From Spirosoma fluviale (GTDB lineage Bacteria; Bacteroidota; Bacteroidia; Cytophagales; Spirosomataceae), in NCBI GenBank assembly GCA_945906795.1, contig CAMDRO010000024.1, positions 1-32,689 of the forward strand: 32,689 nt of DNA. Direction: 5' to 3'. Below the pieces are notes generated by a model, which saw only the letters and a list, made by a program, of their open reading frames with translations, did not search any database and was not told where the DNA came from. Numbering within the stretch: the first letter of the stretch is position 1; each line of letters begins with the position of its first letter. The translations under genes and the position numbers were made by a program. Below are positions 17,270 to 27,265 of this stretch, piece by piece.

Positions 17270-17488
17270 CTATTTGGTTGACACTTGATTCTTAATCGCC
17301 TCATAGTCAGAACCCAATCTACCTACTTCGGACATCAAAAACTTTTGAAGTTCCAAATTAAATATTTGCTTTTCGTCCAGGGTTAAGGAATCGTAAAGAT
17401 TTTTTAGCTCTACATTAATCAGCTGTCGATCCTGATCAGACTCCGCATGAATACTCCGTAAATAAAAAGATTTAAAATCAAAAATCAT
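17270..17488 (-). CDS. Small conserved-looking protein of unknown function (72 aa)
   Basis: I do not recognise a family. It is a 72-codon ORF with an ATG 3 nt after the gyrB stop and a TAG stop 5 nt before the ppk1 ATG, so it fills the spacer almost exactly. The protein is soluble and helical, rich in Glu, Asp, Leu and Lys, with no signal peptide, Cys or membrane segment. It looks like two or three short helices, such as DRQLINVELKNLYDSLTLDE and KQIFNLELQKFLMSEVGRLG. The tight packing on both sides argues for translation in the gyrB-ppk1 transcript. Function could be as a small regulator or adaptor, but nothing in the sequence decides. Confidence 0.7.
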   Translation of the reverse strand: MIFDFKSFYLRSIHAESDQDRQLINVELKNLYDSLTLDEKQIFNLELQKFLMSEVGRLGSDYEAIKNQVSTK

Positions 17489-17491
17489 TAA

Positions 17492-19465
<1,974 letters not shown>

Positions 19466-19589
19466 TTATTTATAAATGGTTAAATGGACTTTGATCCCTA
19501 AAGAATCTCCATCCGTAAAAATTTTAGAATTTAATGTTTAAAAATAAAGATTTTTCCGCTGAAAAACTAATAAAATCCAGTGAAAAATT

Positions 19590-21110
19590 TTAGTGCTTAA
19601 AATGACGAATTCCGGTCATCACCATCGCCATATGATTCGCATCACAAAAATCAATCGAATCCTGATCTTTAATCGATCCGCCAGGCTGGGTGACCGCCAC
19701 AACCCCCGCATTTCCTGCAATTTCCACGCAATCCGGAAAAGGGAAAAATGCATCCGAAGCCATTACGGAACCTTTTAAATCAAAACCAAACTCCTTAGCC
19801 TTATCGATCGCTTGCTTTAAAGCGTCCACCCTAGAGGTTTGGCCCACGCCTGAGGCCAACAACTGGCCATCGTTGGCCAAAATAATCGTATTCGATTTAG
19901 TATGCTTACAAATCTTGAGCGCAAAGGCCAAAGCGCGCTTTTGCTCATCGGTAGGTACAACTTTAGTCACCGTTTTGAAATCAGCCACCCCCTCCATCAC
20001 TAAATCTTTATCTTGCTCTAAAACACCATTCAATAATGTTTTAAACATTTTTTTAGGAAAGCCCACTTGGTTTCGCTTCAACAAAATCCGATTTTTCTTC
20101 GTTTGCAAAATGGCCAAAGCCTCCGCCGTAAAGGACGGAGCAATTAATATTTCACAAAATAAAGGGTTAATGGATTCGGCAGCCGATTGGTCTACCACCT
20201 TATTCGTTGCCAAAACACCTCCAAATGCGGAAATCGGATCGCAAGACAAGGCCTTATCATAAGCTTCCCTCACCGTTTTTCCCGTCGCCACCCCACAAGC
20301 ATTCATATGCTTAATGATCACAAAAGCTGTTTCTTCAAATTCATCCAACAAGGACAAACAAGCATCCACATCCACTAAATTATTATAGGACAATTCCTTG
20401 CCATGTAATTTATCAAACAATGCACTCAAATCACCATAGAATGTACCTTGTTGGTGTGGGTTCTCTCCATATCTCAACGAGTTAGACGCCAAGCTCGTAT
20501 AATTAGACAAATCTGCCGACTCACCCGCAAAATATCGCTGAATAGCTCCGTCATAATGCGAAGACACATAAAATGCCTTTTGCGCAAAAATCCGTCGCTG
20601 TTCTAAAGTCGTTGCCCCCTCACTCGCCTTCAAAATCGACTCCACTTCTGAATATTGTTCACGCGAACTCACAATCAAAACATCGTTGAAGTTTTTGGCA
20701 GCTCCTCGAATCAATGAAATACCCCCAATGTCAATTTTTTCAATAATATCCTCATCAGACGCACCTGAAGCGACCGTTTCCTCAAAAGGGTACAAATCCA
20801 CCATCACCAAATCCAAGGCCGGTATTTCAAATTGCTTGGCCACCTCCACATCAGCAGGCAAATCTCTCCGATATAAAATCCCTCCAAAAACTTTAGGATG
20901 CAAGGTCTTTACGCGGCCACCAAAAATGGAAGGATATCCCGTTAAGTCTTCTACCGCAATTACCGGTATGCCTAATGCTTCAATAAATGACTGAGTCCCC
21001 CCCGTAGAATAAAGCGTGACGCCTTTTTGGTGAAGCAATCGAATAATAGATTCTAAACCATCTTTATAATAAACAGATATGAGGGCAGATTGTATTTTTT
21101 TTAAGGACAT
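19590..21110 (-). CDS. purH: Bifunctional AICAR formyltransferase / IMP cyclohydrolase
   Basis: 506 aa from the ATG at 21110; it performs the last two steps of de novo IMP synthesis. The N-terminal MGS-like cyclohydrolase domain covers about 1-190 (ALISVYYKDG, STGGTQ, GGRVKTLHPKVFGGIL). The transformylase domain has SLRYGENPHQ and the catalytic Lys267-His268 in IIKHMNACGVATG, at the same positions as in the E. coli enzyme, and ends DAFFPFPDCVEIAGNAG and VTQPGGSIKDQDSID. An upstream in-frame TTG at 21134 would add 8 residues but lies within a predicted promoter -7 element, so the ATG is chosen. It is a single-gene unit upstream of gyrB on the same strand. Confidence 0.96.
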   Translation of the reverse strand: MSLKKIQSALISVYYKDGLESIIRLLHQKGVTLYSTGGTQSFIEALGIPVIAVEDLTGYPSIFGGRVKTLHPKVFGGILYRRDLPADVEVAKQFEIPALDLVMVDLYPFEETVASGASDEDIIEKIDIGGISLIRGAAKNFNDVLIVSSREQYSEVESILKASEGATTLEQRRIFAQKAFYVSSHYDGAIQRYFAGESADLSNYTSLASNSLRYGENPHQQGTFYGDLSALFDKLHGKELSYNNLVDVDACLSLLDEFEETAFVIIKHMNACGVATGKTVREAYDKALSCDPISAFGGVLATNKVVDQSAAESINPLFCEILIAPSFTAEALAILQTKKNRILLKRNQVGFPKKMFKTLLNGVLEQDKDLVMEGVADFKTVTKVVPTDEQKRALAFALKICKHTKSNTIILANDGQLLASGVGQTSRVDALKQAIDKAKEFGFDLKGSVMASDAFFPFPDCVEIAGNAGVVAVTQPGGSIKDQDSIDFCDANHMAMVMTGIRHFKH

Positions 21111-21131
21111 TGGAATGGTAAAAATGAAGGG

Positions 21132-21139
21132 CAAATTTA
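21132..21139 (-). promoter_or_regulatory. Predicted -7 element of purH
   Basis: The minus strand reads TAAATTTG, a perfect TAnnTTTG, 22 nt before the purH ATG. No -33 TTTG at the usual spacing. No PurR-like or riboswitch element is seen in the short leader. Confidence 0.42.
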
Positions 21140-21152
21140 CAAAAAATGTCTT

Positions 21153-21195
21153 AAAAAAGGTAGCTTTCCTCCATTTTTAAATGAGAAAAGCTACC
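21153..21195 (-). terminator. Rho-independent terminator of the GH88 gene
   Basis: On the minus strand, GGTAGCTTT pairs with AAAGCTACC and a further CTC/GAG-like pairing extends the stem around an AT-rich loop. TTTTTTAAG follows. It begins 20 nt after the GH88 stop codon and ends 14 nt before the purH -7 element. Confidence 0.8.
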
Positions 21196-21214
21196 GATGT
21201 AGGCGGATAAACGC

Positions 21215-22381
21215 TTATTTCTTTTTGTTAAAATTCTGCAACCTTAACAGAGCCTCCAAATAATAATAATCCGCATAAATTAAGGGAACGTCTATCTCAG
21301 AATTTAAGCCTTTAGCCCCGACGCAATGCTTGATCAAGAAGTTGTTATTTTCTCCCAATGCTGCCCGATAAGCAGGACTAGACAAAGATTCCATCATCGT
21401 TACGGCGTCATTGTAATATCTTTTTCCTTTGGCTCCTGAATATTTACTTAATTCCAATAAAGCTGAAGCCGTAATGGCACCCGCTGAAGCATCTCTTTCT
21501 TCATTCGGAATATTGGGTGCAAAAAAGTCCCAATACGGAATTTTATCTTTCGGTAAATTCGGGTTATTCAAATAAAAATCGGTGATTTTTTGAGCAAATT
21601 CCAGGTATTTTTTATCCTTTGTTTCACGGTACATAGCTACATATCCGTATATCGCCCAGGCATGTCCGCGAGTCCAAGTACTTTCATCTTGATATCCCTG
21701 ATGTTGTTTTTTGGCCAAAACTTTACCTTCAGGATCATAACAAATCACATGATAACTTGAATAATCAGGTCTAAAATGATTCTTGATCGTATTGTCTGCA
21801 TGCGTGATGGCGATGTCATGAAAACGTTGATCTCCCGTCTCGCGAGAAGCCCAAAATAGCAACTCTAAATTCATCATGTTATCAATGATCACCGGATATT
21901 TATACCCTCCCTTAAAGCTATTCCAAGATTTAATTAAGCCAATCTTGGGGTCAAATCGAGTAGCTAACGATTTGGCAGACTGAATCAAAACTTTTTTATA
22001 GGCTGGATCTTTCGTTAAACGTAAACCATTTCCAAAAGAATCAAACATCATAAAACCTAAATCATGTGTTCCTGTATTATACTGCTCTTTCCTAACAGCT
22101 TCTGTCCACAATTGTGCTGCTTTTGACCATTTTGGATCTTTTGTTTTTTCAAATAAATACCAAAGTCCACCTGGGAAAAATCCCGAACACCACCAACTAG
22201 ATGGCAAATTGCGATAAGACCCATCGGGTTTGGCCGAATGTATCGTTACGGAAGTGTCTGGATGATCTGCCAACATCCGAAGGTATTGTTGGCCCGCTAA
22301 AGCAAATTGTTTATTAATGTCTATTTTTTGAGCAAAAGCCCCGGATGTCATCAGTGTAAAAATGAATAAGAATTTTTTCAT
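21215..22381 (-). CDS. GH88 unsaturated glucuronyl hydrolase
   Basis: 388 aa with signal peptide MKKFLFIFTLMTSGAFAQ, so periplasmic. It has the (alpha/alpha)6-barrel motifs of GH88: WWCSGFFPGGLWYLFE (63-78), THDLGFMMFDSFG with Asp107, VIIDNMMNLELL with Asp167 (the two catalytic acids of unsaturated glucuronyl hydrolases), STWTRGHAWAIYGY and DASAGAITASALLELS. The enzyme hydrates the 4,5-double bond left by polysaccharide lyases, releasing 5-keto-4-deoxyuronate from oligosaccharides. It is downstream of kduD on the same strand (186 nt away), which handles the product pathway. The exact glycan (glycosaminoglycan, xanthan-like or ulvan-like) is not readable. Confidence 0.92.
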   Translation of the reverse strand: MKKFLFIFTLMTSGAFAQKIDINKQFALAGQQYLRMLADHPDTSVTIHSAKPDGSYRNLPSSWWCSGFFPGGLWYLFEKTKDPKWSKAAQLWTEAVRKEQYNTGTHDLGFMMFDSFGNGLRLTKDPAYKKVLIQSAKSLATRFDPKIGLIKSWNSFKGGYKYPVIIDNMMNLELLFWASRETGDQRFHDIAITHADNTIKNHFRPDYSSYHVICYDPEGKVLAKKQHQGYQDESTWTRGHAWAIYGYVAMYRETKDKKYLEFAQKITDFYLNNPNLPKDKIPYWDFFAPNIPNEERDASAGAITASALLELSKYSGAKGKRYYNDAVTMMESLSSPAYRAALGENNNFLIKHCVGAKGLNSEIDVPLIYADYYYLEALLRLQNFNKKK

Positions 22382-22532
22382 TGTAAATTGGTTTTGTTTT
22401 TAATTTGAATTTTTATCGATTAACGGTCAATCATATATGTGATGGTTGAAAAGGCGAACAAGCATATTCGAAAATAACAAAAAAAATCGCCTAATTCAAA
22501 ATACTTGCTTGGCCTAAAACGACCTTAATTTA

Positions 22533-22559
22533 AATTCCAATAGGGCTATAAATGGAATT
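22533..22559. repeat. Inverted repeat in the kduD-GH88 spacer
   Basis: AATTCCA (22533-22539) and TGGAATT (22553-22559) form a 7-bp inverted repeat with a 13-nt spacer, 8 nt after the kduD stop. There is no T-run, so terminator function is doubtful; an operator for GH88 or a processing site are alternatives. The rest of the 186-nt spacer (22382-22567) is AT-rich with no promoter match I can support. Confidence 0.3.
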
Positions 22560-22567
22560 AATCAGGA

Positions 22568-23332
22568 TTATCGTCCCATCCAACCCCCATCTACCGTCAA
22601 AATAGTCCCGTGAACATAGTTAGACGCCTCCGATGCTAGAAACACGACGGGACCTTTAAAGTCTTTCGCATCACCCCAGCGACCTGCTGGAATTCTACCC
22701 AAAATAGAAGCGCTTCGAACCTTATCTTCCCTTAAAGCCGATGTATTATCTGTTGATATATATCCAGGGGCAATCGCATTCACATTAATTCCCTGTCCAG
22801 CCCATTCGTTGGCTAAAGCCATCGTCAAACGCGCAATCCCTCCCTTACTTGCCGCATAACTAGGCACATTAATACCTCCCTGAAAACTTAACAAAGAAGC
22901 CGTGAAAATAATTTTGCCAGAGCTAGCTTTCAACATCGTCCGGCCTATTTCCCTACTCAATATAAATTGCGAAGATAAATTCACCTCCAATACCTCATCC
23001 CAATATTCATCTGAATGCTCTGCGGCAGGATCGCGCAAAATAGTCCCAGCATTATTAACCAAAATGTCAACCTTGGGATAATCTCTTAGTACTGCTTTGA
23101 TGAAATCATATAAAGATTCTCTATCTGAAAAATCGGCCTGATAGGCTTTAAAATTTCTACCTAATGCTTTCACAGCCTTTTCTATAGCAGAACCCTCCAA
23201 TTCCAAAGAAGCTGAAACTCCAATAATATCGGCTCCCGCCTCCGCCAAACCTATGGCCATTTCCATGCCAATGCCACGTTTACAGCCCGTTACAATGGCT
23301 ACCTTACCCCTTAAATCAAATAAATTCTGCAT
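22568..23332 (-). CDS. kduD: KduD, 2-dehydro-3-deoxy-D-gluconate 5-dehydrogenase
   Basis: 254 aa classical short-chain dehydrogenase. The NAD-binding TGCKRGIG (15-22), NNAG (93-96) and the catalytic Ser146, Tyr159 and Lys163 are all in place. The segment ASLLSFQGGINVPSYAASKGG and the tail ILGRIPAGRWGDAKDFKGPVVFLASEASNYVHG are close to E. coli KduD rather than to FabG. KduD reduces 2,5-diketo-3-deoxygluconate to KDG in the breakdown of unsaturated uronates. KduI, KdgK and KdgA are not in the window. GH88 lies downstream on the same strand and a PhyH-type dioxygenase is divergent 68 nt upstream. Confidence 0.9.
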   Translation of the reverse strand: MQNLFDLRGKVAIVTGCKRGIGMEMAIGLAEAGADIIGVSASLELEGSAIEKAVKALGRNFKAYQADFSDRESLYDFIKAVLRDYPKVDILVNNAGTILRDPAAEHSDEYWDEVLEVNLSSQFILSREIGRTMLKASSGKIIFTASLLSFQGGINVPSYAASKGGIARLTMALANEWAGQGINVNAIAPGYISTDNTSALREDKVRSASILGRIPAGRWGDAKDFKGPVVFLASEASNYVHGTILTVDGGWMGR

Positions 23333-23400
23333 CGTTCTATGTTTATTTCCAAAGTATTTAAAATATCTTTTTTACTCATTTTTTTAACAATATTCGTGTT

Positions 23401-24417
23401 ATGAATTACACAAACTTACTAATTTGCAAAATCATAAATGAATTTAAGATGCAAAACAAAACAATGAATCCAACCATGGCACTTAAAAATGAGCATGAGG
23501 ACATCCCCGGAAATCCATCCATTTCTAAAAGTAGTATCGCCAAATTAAACGACCGAAGTAATGGAAAATCACTACGCGCGCTCAGTGAAGTGGAATTTAA
23601 GTTTTGGAAAGAAAATGGTTTTGTCATCGTAAAAAATGCCATTAGCAAAGAGGCCGCTGCATTAACGGCAAAAGCTATTTGGGAGTTTGAGGAAAAAGAT
23701 CCAGAACAAGCAGATACTTGGCATACGGAGCCAAGAGCTGAAATGCAAATGAAGGAACTCGTTGGATCTGGCATGGTGGAAATGTACAATCATCCTTTAT
23801 TATGGGAAAATAGGCAGGCCCAAAGAGTATATGAAGCCTTTGTGGATGTTTGGGGAGTGGAAGATTTATGGGTGACCATCGACCGTTGTAATTTAAATTT
23901 TCCTGTCCAAGCCGATAAACCATTCAAGGGATTTATTCACTGGGATTATGACCCCGAAACAAAACCGGTTAATGTGCAGGGCGTCATAGCCTTAGCCGAT
24001 CAAACAGATGAAAATATGGGTGGTTTTCAGTGCATTCCTGAATTGTATCAATCTTACGATACATGGAAAAAAACACAGCCTGAAGACCGAGATCGTTTCA
24101 AACCGGATACGTCTGGTTTCCAATTACACAAAGTGAAATTAGAAGCAGGGGATTTATTGATTTTTAATTCCCTTCTTGCCCATGGGATTAGACCTAATTT
24201 GACGGCCAACAAAGTCCGCGTGGCTCAATATATTTCCATGATGCCAGCGGAGCAAGACAATGAAGCATTGAAACAATGGCGCATCCACTCATGGAAGCAT
24301 AAAATTGCTCCTGAAGGTTATGCCTTTCCTGGTGATCCAAGGCAGTTGGAAAAATCCCAACCTGTCGCCGTGCTTAGCGATTTAGGAGAAAAATTACTGG
24401 GTCTGAAAAATCACTAA
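23401..24417 (+). CDS. Phytanoyl-CoA dioxygenase (PhyH) family Fe(II)/2-oxoglutarate oxygenase
   Basis: 338 aa from the first ATG. The double-stranded beta-helix iron site is visible: His180-x-Asp182 in FIHWDYDPETKP, and distal His261 in GDLLIFNSLLAHGIRPN, with Arg264 placed to bind 2-oxoglutarate. LSEVEFKFWKENGFVIVKNAIS is the usual PhyH N-terminal strand. Residues 1-58 are polar and variable, so starts at 23449, 23464 or 23476 are possible. No signal peptide. It is divergent from kduD with a 68-nt spacer, and its stop overlaps the convergent GH105 stop by 4 nt. PhyH enzymes hydroxylate varied small molecules; the substrate here is unknown. Confidence 0.88.
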   Translation: MNYTNLLICKIINEFKMQNKTMNPTMALKNEHEDIPGNPSISKSSIAKLNDRSNGKSLRALSEVEFKFWKENGFVIVKNAISKEAAALTAKAIWEFEEKDPEQADTWHTEPRAEMQMKELVGSGMVEMYNHPLLWENRQAQRVYEAFVDVWGVEDLWVTIDRCNLNFPVQADKPFKGFIHWDYDPETKPVNVQGVIALADQTDENMGGFQCIPELYQSYDTWKKTQPEDRDRFKPDTSGFQLHKVKLEAGDLLIFNSLLAHGIRPNLTANKVRVAQYISMMPAEQDNEALKQWRIHSWKHKIAPEGYAFPGDPRQLEKSQPVAVLSDLGEKLLGLKNH

Positions 24418-25760
24418 TCCTTTTTCAGTAAATGAACCGCTGAATCATTGATTTCAAATGGATAATTTTTCAACATTTCCATCATCGCCGAACCGGCCAA
24501 TAAAGTAGGTCCATAGCCATGAGCCGCAAAAGGAGAAATAGGTCTGAAATAATAAAATGCAGGATCCCAAGCTAAACCAGTTCCCACGCAAGTTCCTTCT
24601 ACTTGCCCTTGCGCATTCACACGTGAATTGACGGCATTCCAAGCTAAAATGGCCGCAGGGCCATAAATTTTAGGATCGAGCCAACCTTCATTAACACCAT
24701 TTGCAATGACATACGCATAAATGGCCGTGGCCGAAGTTTCTACATACGAATCGCTTTTGTCCAATAATTGATGCCAAAAACCCGTCCCATCTTGCAAACT
24801 CATGAGCCCTTTTAAGTGGTTTTTTAATTGGGCCAACATAAATTTCCTTCCCGGATGGTTTACAGGTAAATACATCAGCATTTCTGAATTTGTCAACAAA
24901 GCCCAACCATTTGCCCGAGCCCAATGGAATTCTGGATGCGCCTCCGCTCCTTCCAAATACCCATGCATAAAAACATTTAATGAAGGATTATACATCCGCT
25001 TTTGATAAGCAGAAAATTGCTTAAACGACTCGTCAAAAAACTTCTCATCCTTAGACGTGATGCCCAATTGGAGCAATGCCGGTATCGCCATATATACGTC
25101 ATCCAACCACATGGTATTTTTCAAGGGACGCATACGAACTAATGTACCATCTGGCAAACGATGTTCTTCCTTTAAAATAAAATCAGCAGCTCGCTGAATC
25201 ACCAATGACATGTCGCTTGAAAAACCTGATTTCTTAGCTTTTAACACAGCCATGGCCATCGCTCCGATGTCATCCAATGCTTTGGGTTGAATTAAGCCTC
25301 TTAACGTATGTGCCTTCCCTTTATTTTTTTCATCGTATTTCCGAGCAGGTTCAACGGCGGATGAAATCAAATCCAAGCGCTTAAATACATAATCACGGTA
25401 TTTTGTATCACCGGTCCATTGGTATAAATCCAACATGCCTGAATAAGTCACGCCCCATTCATAAGATATGGGCCTAAAATCTCCTTTCGCGAAAACTACT
25501 TGGTCTGAATACACAAGGTCAGGGGTCCATGGCCGACCAGAACTTTTGTCCACAAAAGTAGAAGGCGTTGCCCTTTCTAAATAATCAAATACGCGATCAA
25601 TCGTTTTTTGAATGTCAGAAATGGCAGGTATTCCATAGGGAGTTGGATAATCAGGCTTTAATGCATGCAAGGGAGCAGAGGCATCCGAAGCAGTGGTAAT
25701 GTTTTTTTGCGCTTGAACACAAAAACTTAAAAAAAGAAAACCCAAGATCATTTTTTTCAT
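24414..25760 (-). CDS. GH105-like unsaturated rhamnogalacturonyl hydrolase
   Basis: 448 aa from the ATG at 25760; a GTG two codons further upstream is the other candidate. The signal peptide MKKMILGFLFLSFCVQAQ makes it periplasmic. YEWGVTYSGMLDLYQWTGD and MWLDDVYMAIPALLQLG (catalytic Asp near 220-221) are GH105 hallmarks, and FHWARANGWALL and SATAIYAYVIANGVNEGWL follow in the expected order of the (alpha/alpha)6 barrel. GH105 enzymes remove unsaturated galacturonyl or glucuronyl residues from lyase products. It is the last gene of the operon with the MatB-like ligase (28 nt upstream) and the PQQ dehydrogenase. It is only distantly similar to the GH88 at 21215. Confidence 0.88.
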   Translation of the reverse strand: MKKMILGFLFLSFCVQAQKNITTASDASAPLHALKPDYPTPYGIPAISDIQKTIDRVFDYLERATPSTFVDKSSGRPWTPDLVYSDQVVFAKGDFRPISYEWGVTYSGMLDLYQWTGDTKYRDYVFKRLDLISSAVEPARKYDEKNKGKAHTLRGLIQPKALDDIGAMAMAVLKAKKSGFSSDMSLVIQRAADFILKEEHRLPDGTLVRMRPLKNTMWLDDVYMAIPALLQLGITSKDEKFFDESFKQFSAYQKRMYNPSLNVFMHGYLEGAEAHPEFHWARANGWALLTNSEMLMYLPVNHPGRKFMLAQLKNHLKGLMSLQDGTGFWHQLLDKSDSYVETSATAIYAYVIANGVNEGWLDPKIYGPAAILAWNAVNSRVNAQGQVEGTCVGTGLAWDPAFYYFRPISPFAAHGYGPTLLAGSAMMEMLKNYPFEINDSAVHLLKKD

Positions 25761-25788
25761 ACCCACATTTCATTTGCGTATTCGCAAT

Positions 25789-27264
25789 TTAAAACATTAA
25801 TTTTAAATCATTTTTGGTTACTTTTCCCATGGCATTCCGGGGTAATTCTTCCACAAAATGATAAAGTCTAGGAACCTTGTACCCAGGCAGGCGCTCGCGC
25901 AACCAAGCATTTATTTCTTCTTTAGTCAGTGCATTTTTTAAGACTAAAACGGCGGCAACCACTTCGCCCCATTCTTCATCAGGCAATCCCACGACCCCAC
26001 AATCTTCGATATCAGGGTGGATGCGTAATACCTCCTCAATTTCTAAAGCAGATAACTTATATCCTCCTGACTTAATGATGTCGACTGAACTACGTCCTAA
26101 AATTTTATAGTATCCAGCATCTAAATGGGCGACATCACCCGTTTTAAACCAAGCATCTTCCGTAAAAGTTTCTTGGGTCGCTGATGGTTTATTCCAATAG
26201 GATTGAAAAACGTTGGGGCCTTTGATTTGAATTTCTCCAGGTTCTAATTCTCCTTTAATGATGTCAGTATCACCCATCAAACGCACGGAAACTCCGGGCA
26301 AAGGGAGTCCAACATGCCCAGGTCTTCTTTCCCCATGAAAAGGATTACTGATGGCCATGGCTATTTCAGTCATTCCATACCGTTCTAAAAGCCAATGACC
26401 ACTGATGATATGCCATTTTTCCATGACAGAAACAGGTAGCGCCGCAGACCCAGATACCATTAAGCGAAATTTAATCAAGGTGTCATATATGACATGTTGG
26501 TCTGCGACCGACAATGAATCCCAATGAGAAATGAGTTTGAAATAAATCGTTGGCACCGCCATAAAAACGGTCAATTCGCCTGAAAGCAATCGATTGAAAA
26601 CTTCGGCCGCATTGAATTTGGGCATAAATTCACAGACGGCACCTACCGTTAAACTACAACCGATCACATTAATGATGCCGTGGATATGATGCAGAGGTAA
26701 AATACAAAGGGTTCGATCGGTCGATTGCCACTCCCAAGCTTGGACGAGACAGCTTATTTGAAAATCAATATTTGAATGAGTGGTCACCACACCTTTGGGA
26801 AGTGAAGTGGTACCCGAGGTATACAAAATCATGGCCGCTCGATCAGAAGAAACCTCAGGCAGACTGATTTCCTGTGGGGTAATTTCTTCATGAACCAAAT
26901 GATATGTTAATTGGCTCGACTGCACAAACGGCAATAAAACTTCTTGAAAATCGGTGTCAATCACCACTTGGCTTGCCCCCGCATCCTCTAAAACATATTG
27001 CAAAGAAGCGATGGGATAGCTAATGCATAAGGGAACGGCGACACCGCCAGCTTTCCAAATCCCCCATTGGACTGCAACATAATGAAAACCCGGTTGGACC
27101 ATAAAGGCCACCCGCTCTCCTTGTAAATCATTAGCCCCTAACAAAAATCGATACGCCCATTGGTTGGACGCATCGATTAATTGTTGGTAAGTATACTCCC
27201 CATTGGGGTCTAAAATCGCAACCGAGTTAGCAAATACATGTGCACTCGAAGTAATTTTTGGCAT
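25789..27264 (-). CDS. AMP-dependent acyl-CoA ligase, malonyl-CoA synthetase (MatB/ACSF3)-like
   Basis: 491 aa adenylate-forming enzyme. ILYTSGTTSLPKGVVTTH near 147 is the AMP-binding P-loop, ERYGMTE near 300 the adenylate motif, WFKTGDVAHLDAGYYKILGR the hinge, and NAMGKVTKNDL contains catalytic Lys481. The segment GRSSVDIIKSGGYKLSALEIEE is the pattern I associate with MatB/ACSF3, which activates malonate or methylmalonate with CoA. No malonyl-CoA decarboxylase is present here. The start is 1 nt after the PQQ dehydrogenase stop, so translation is coupled. Other short-chain acyl substrates are possible; substrate specificity is inferred. Confidence 0.85.
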   Translation of the reverse strand: MPKITSSAHVFANSVAILDPNGEYTYQQLIDASNQWAYRFLLGANDLQGERVAFMVQPGFHYVAVQWGIWKAGGVAVPLCISYPIASLQYVLEDAGASQVVIDTDFQEVLLPFVQSSQLTYHLVHEEITPQEISLPEVSSDRAAMILYTSGTTSLPKGVVTTHSNIDFQISCLVQAWEWQSTDRTLCILPLHHIHGIINVIGCSLTVGAVCEFMPKFNAAEVFNRLLSGELTVFMAVPTIYFKLISHWDSLSVADQHVIYDTLIKFRLMVSGSAALPVSVMEKWHIISGHWLLERYGMTEIAMAISNPFHGERRPGHVGLPLPGVSVRLMGDTDIIKGELEPGEIQIKGPNVFQSYWNKPSATQETFTEDAWFKTGDVAHLDAGYYKILGRSSVDIIKSGGYKLSALEIEEVLRIHPDIEDCGVVGLPDEEWGEVVAAVLVLKNALTKEEINAWLRERLPGYKVPRLYHFVEELPRNAMGKVTKNDLKLMF

Positions 27265-27265
27265 C

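Noticed and set aside
19690-20262. 190-codon plus-strand ORF opposite purH
   Set aside because: It runs entirely within the purH transformylase domain, has no recognisable motif and no upstream promoter match.
22533-22559. Hairpin after kduD as a rho-independent terminator
   Set aside because: The stem is short and AT-rich, with no T-tract on either strand; kept only as a low-confidence inverted repeat.
21215-25760. GH88 and GH105 as a recent gene duplication
   Set aside because: They share the fold and an Asp-based motif, but sequences, lengths and flanking motifs differ too much for a recent copy.
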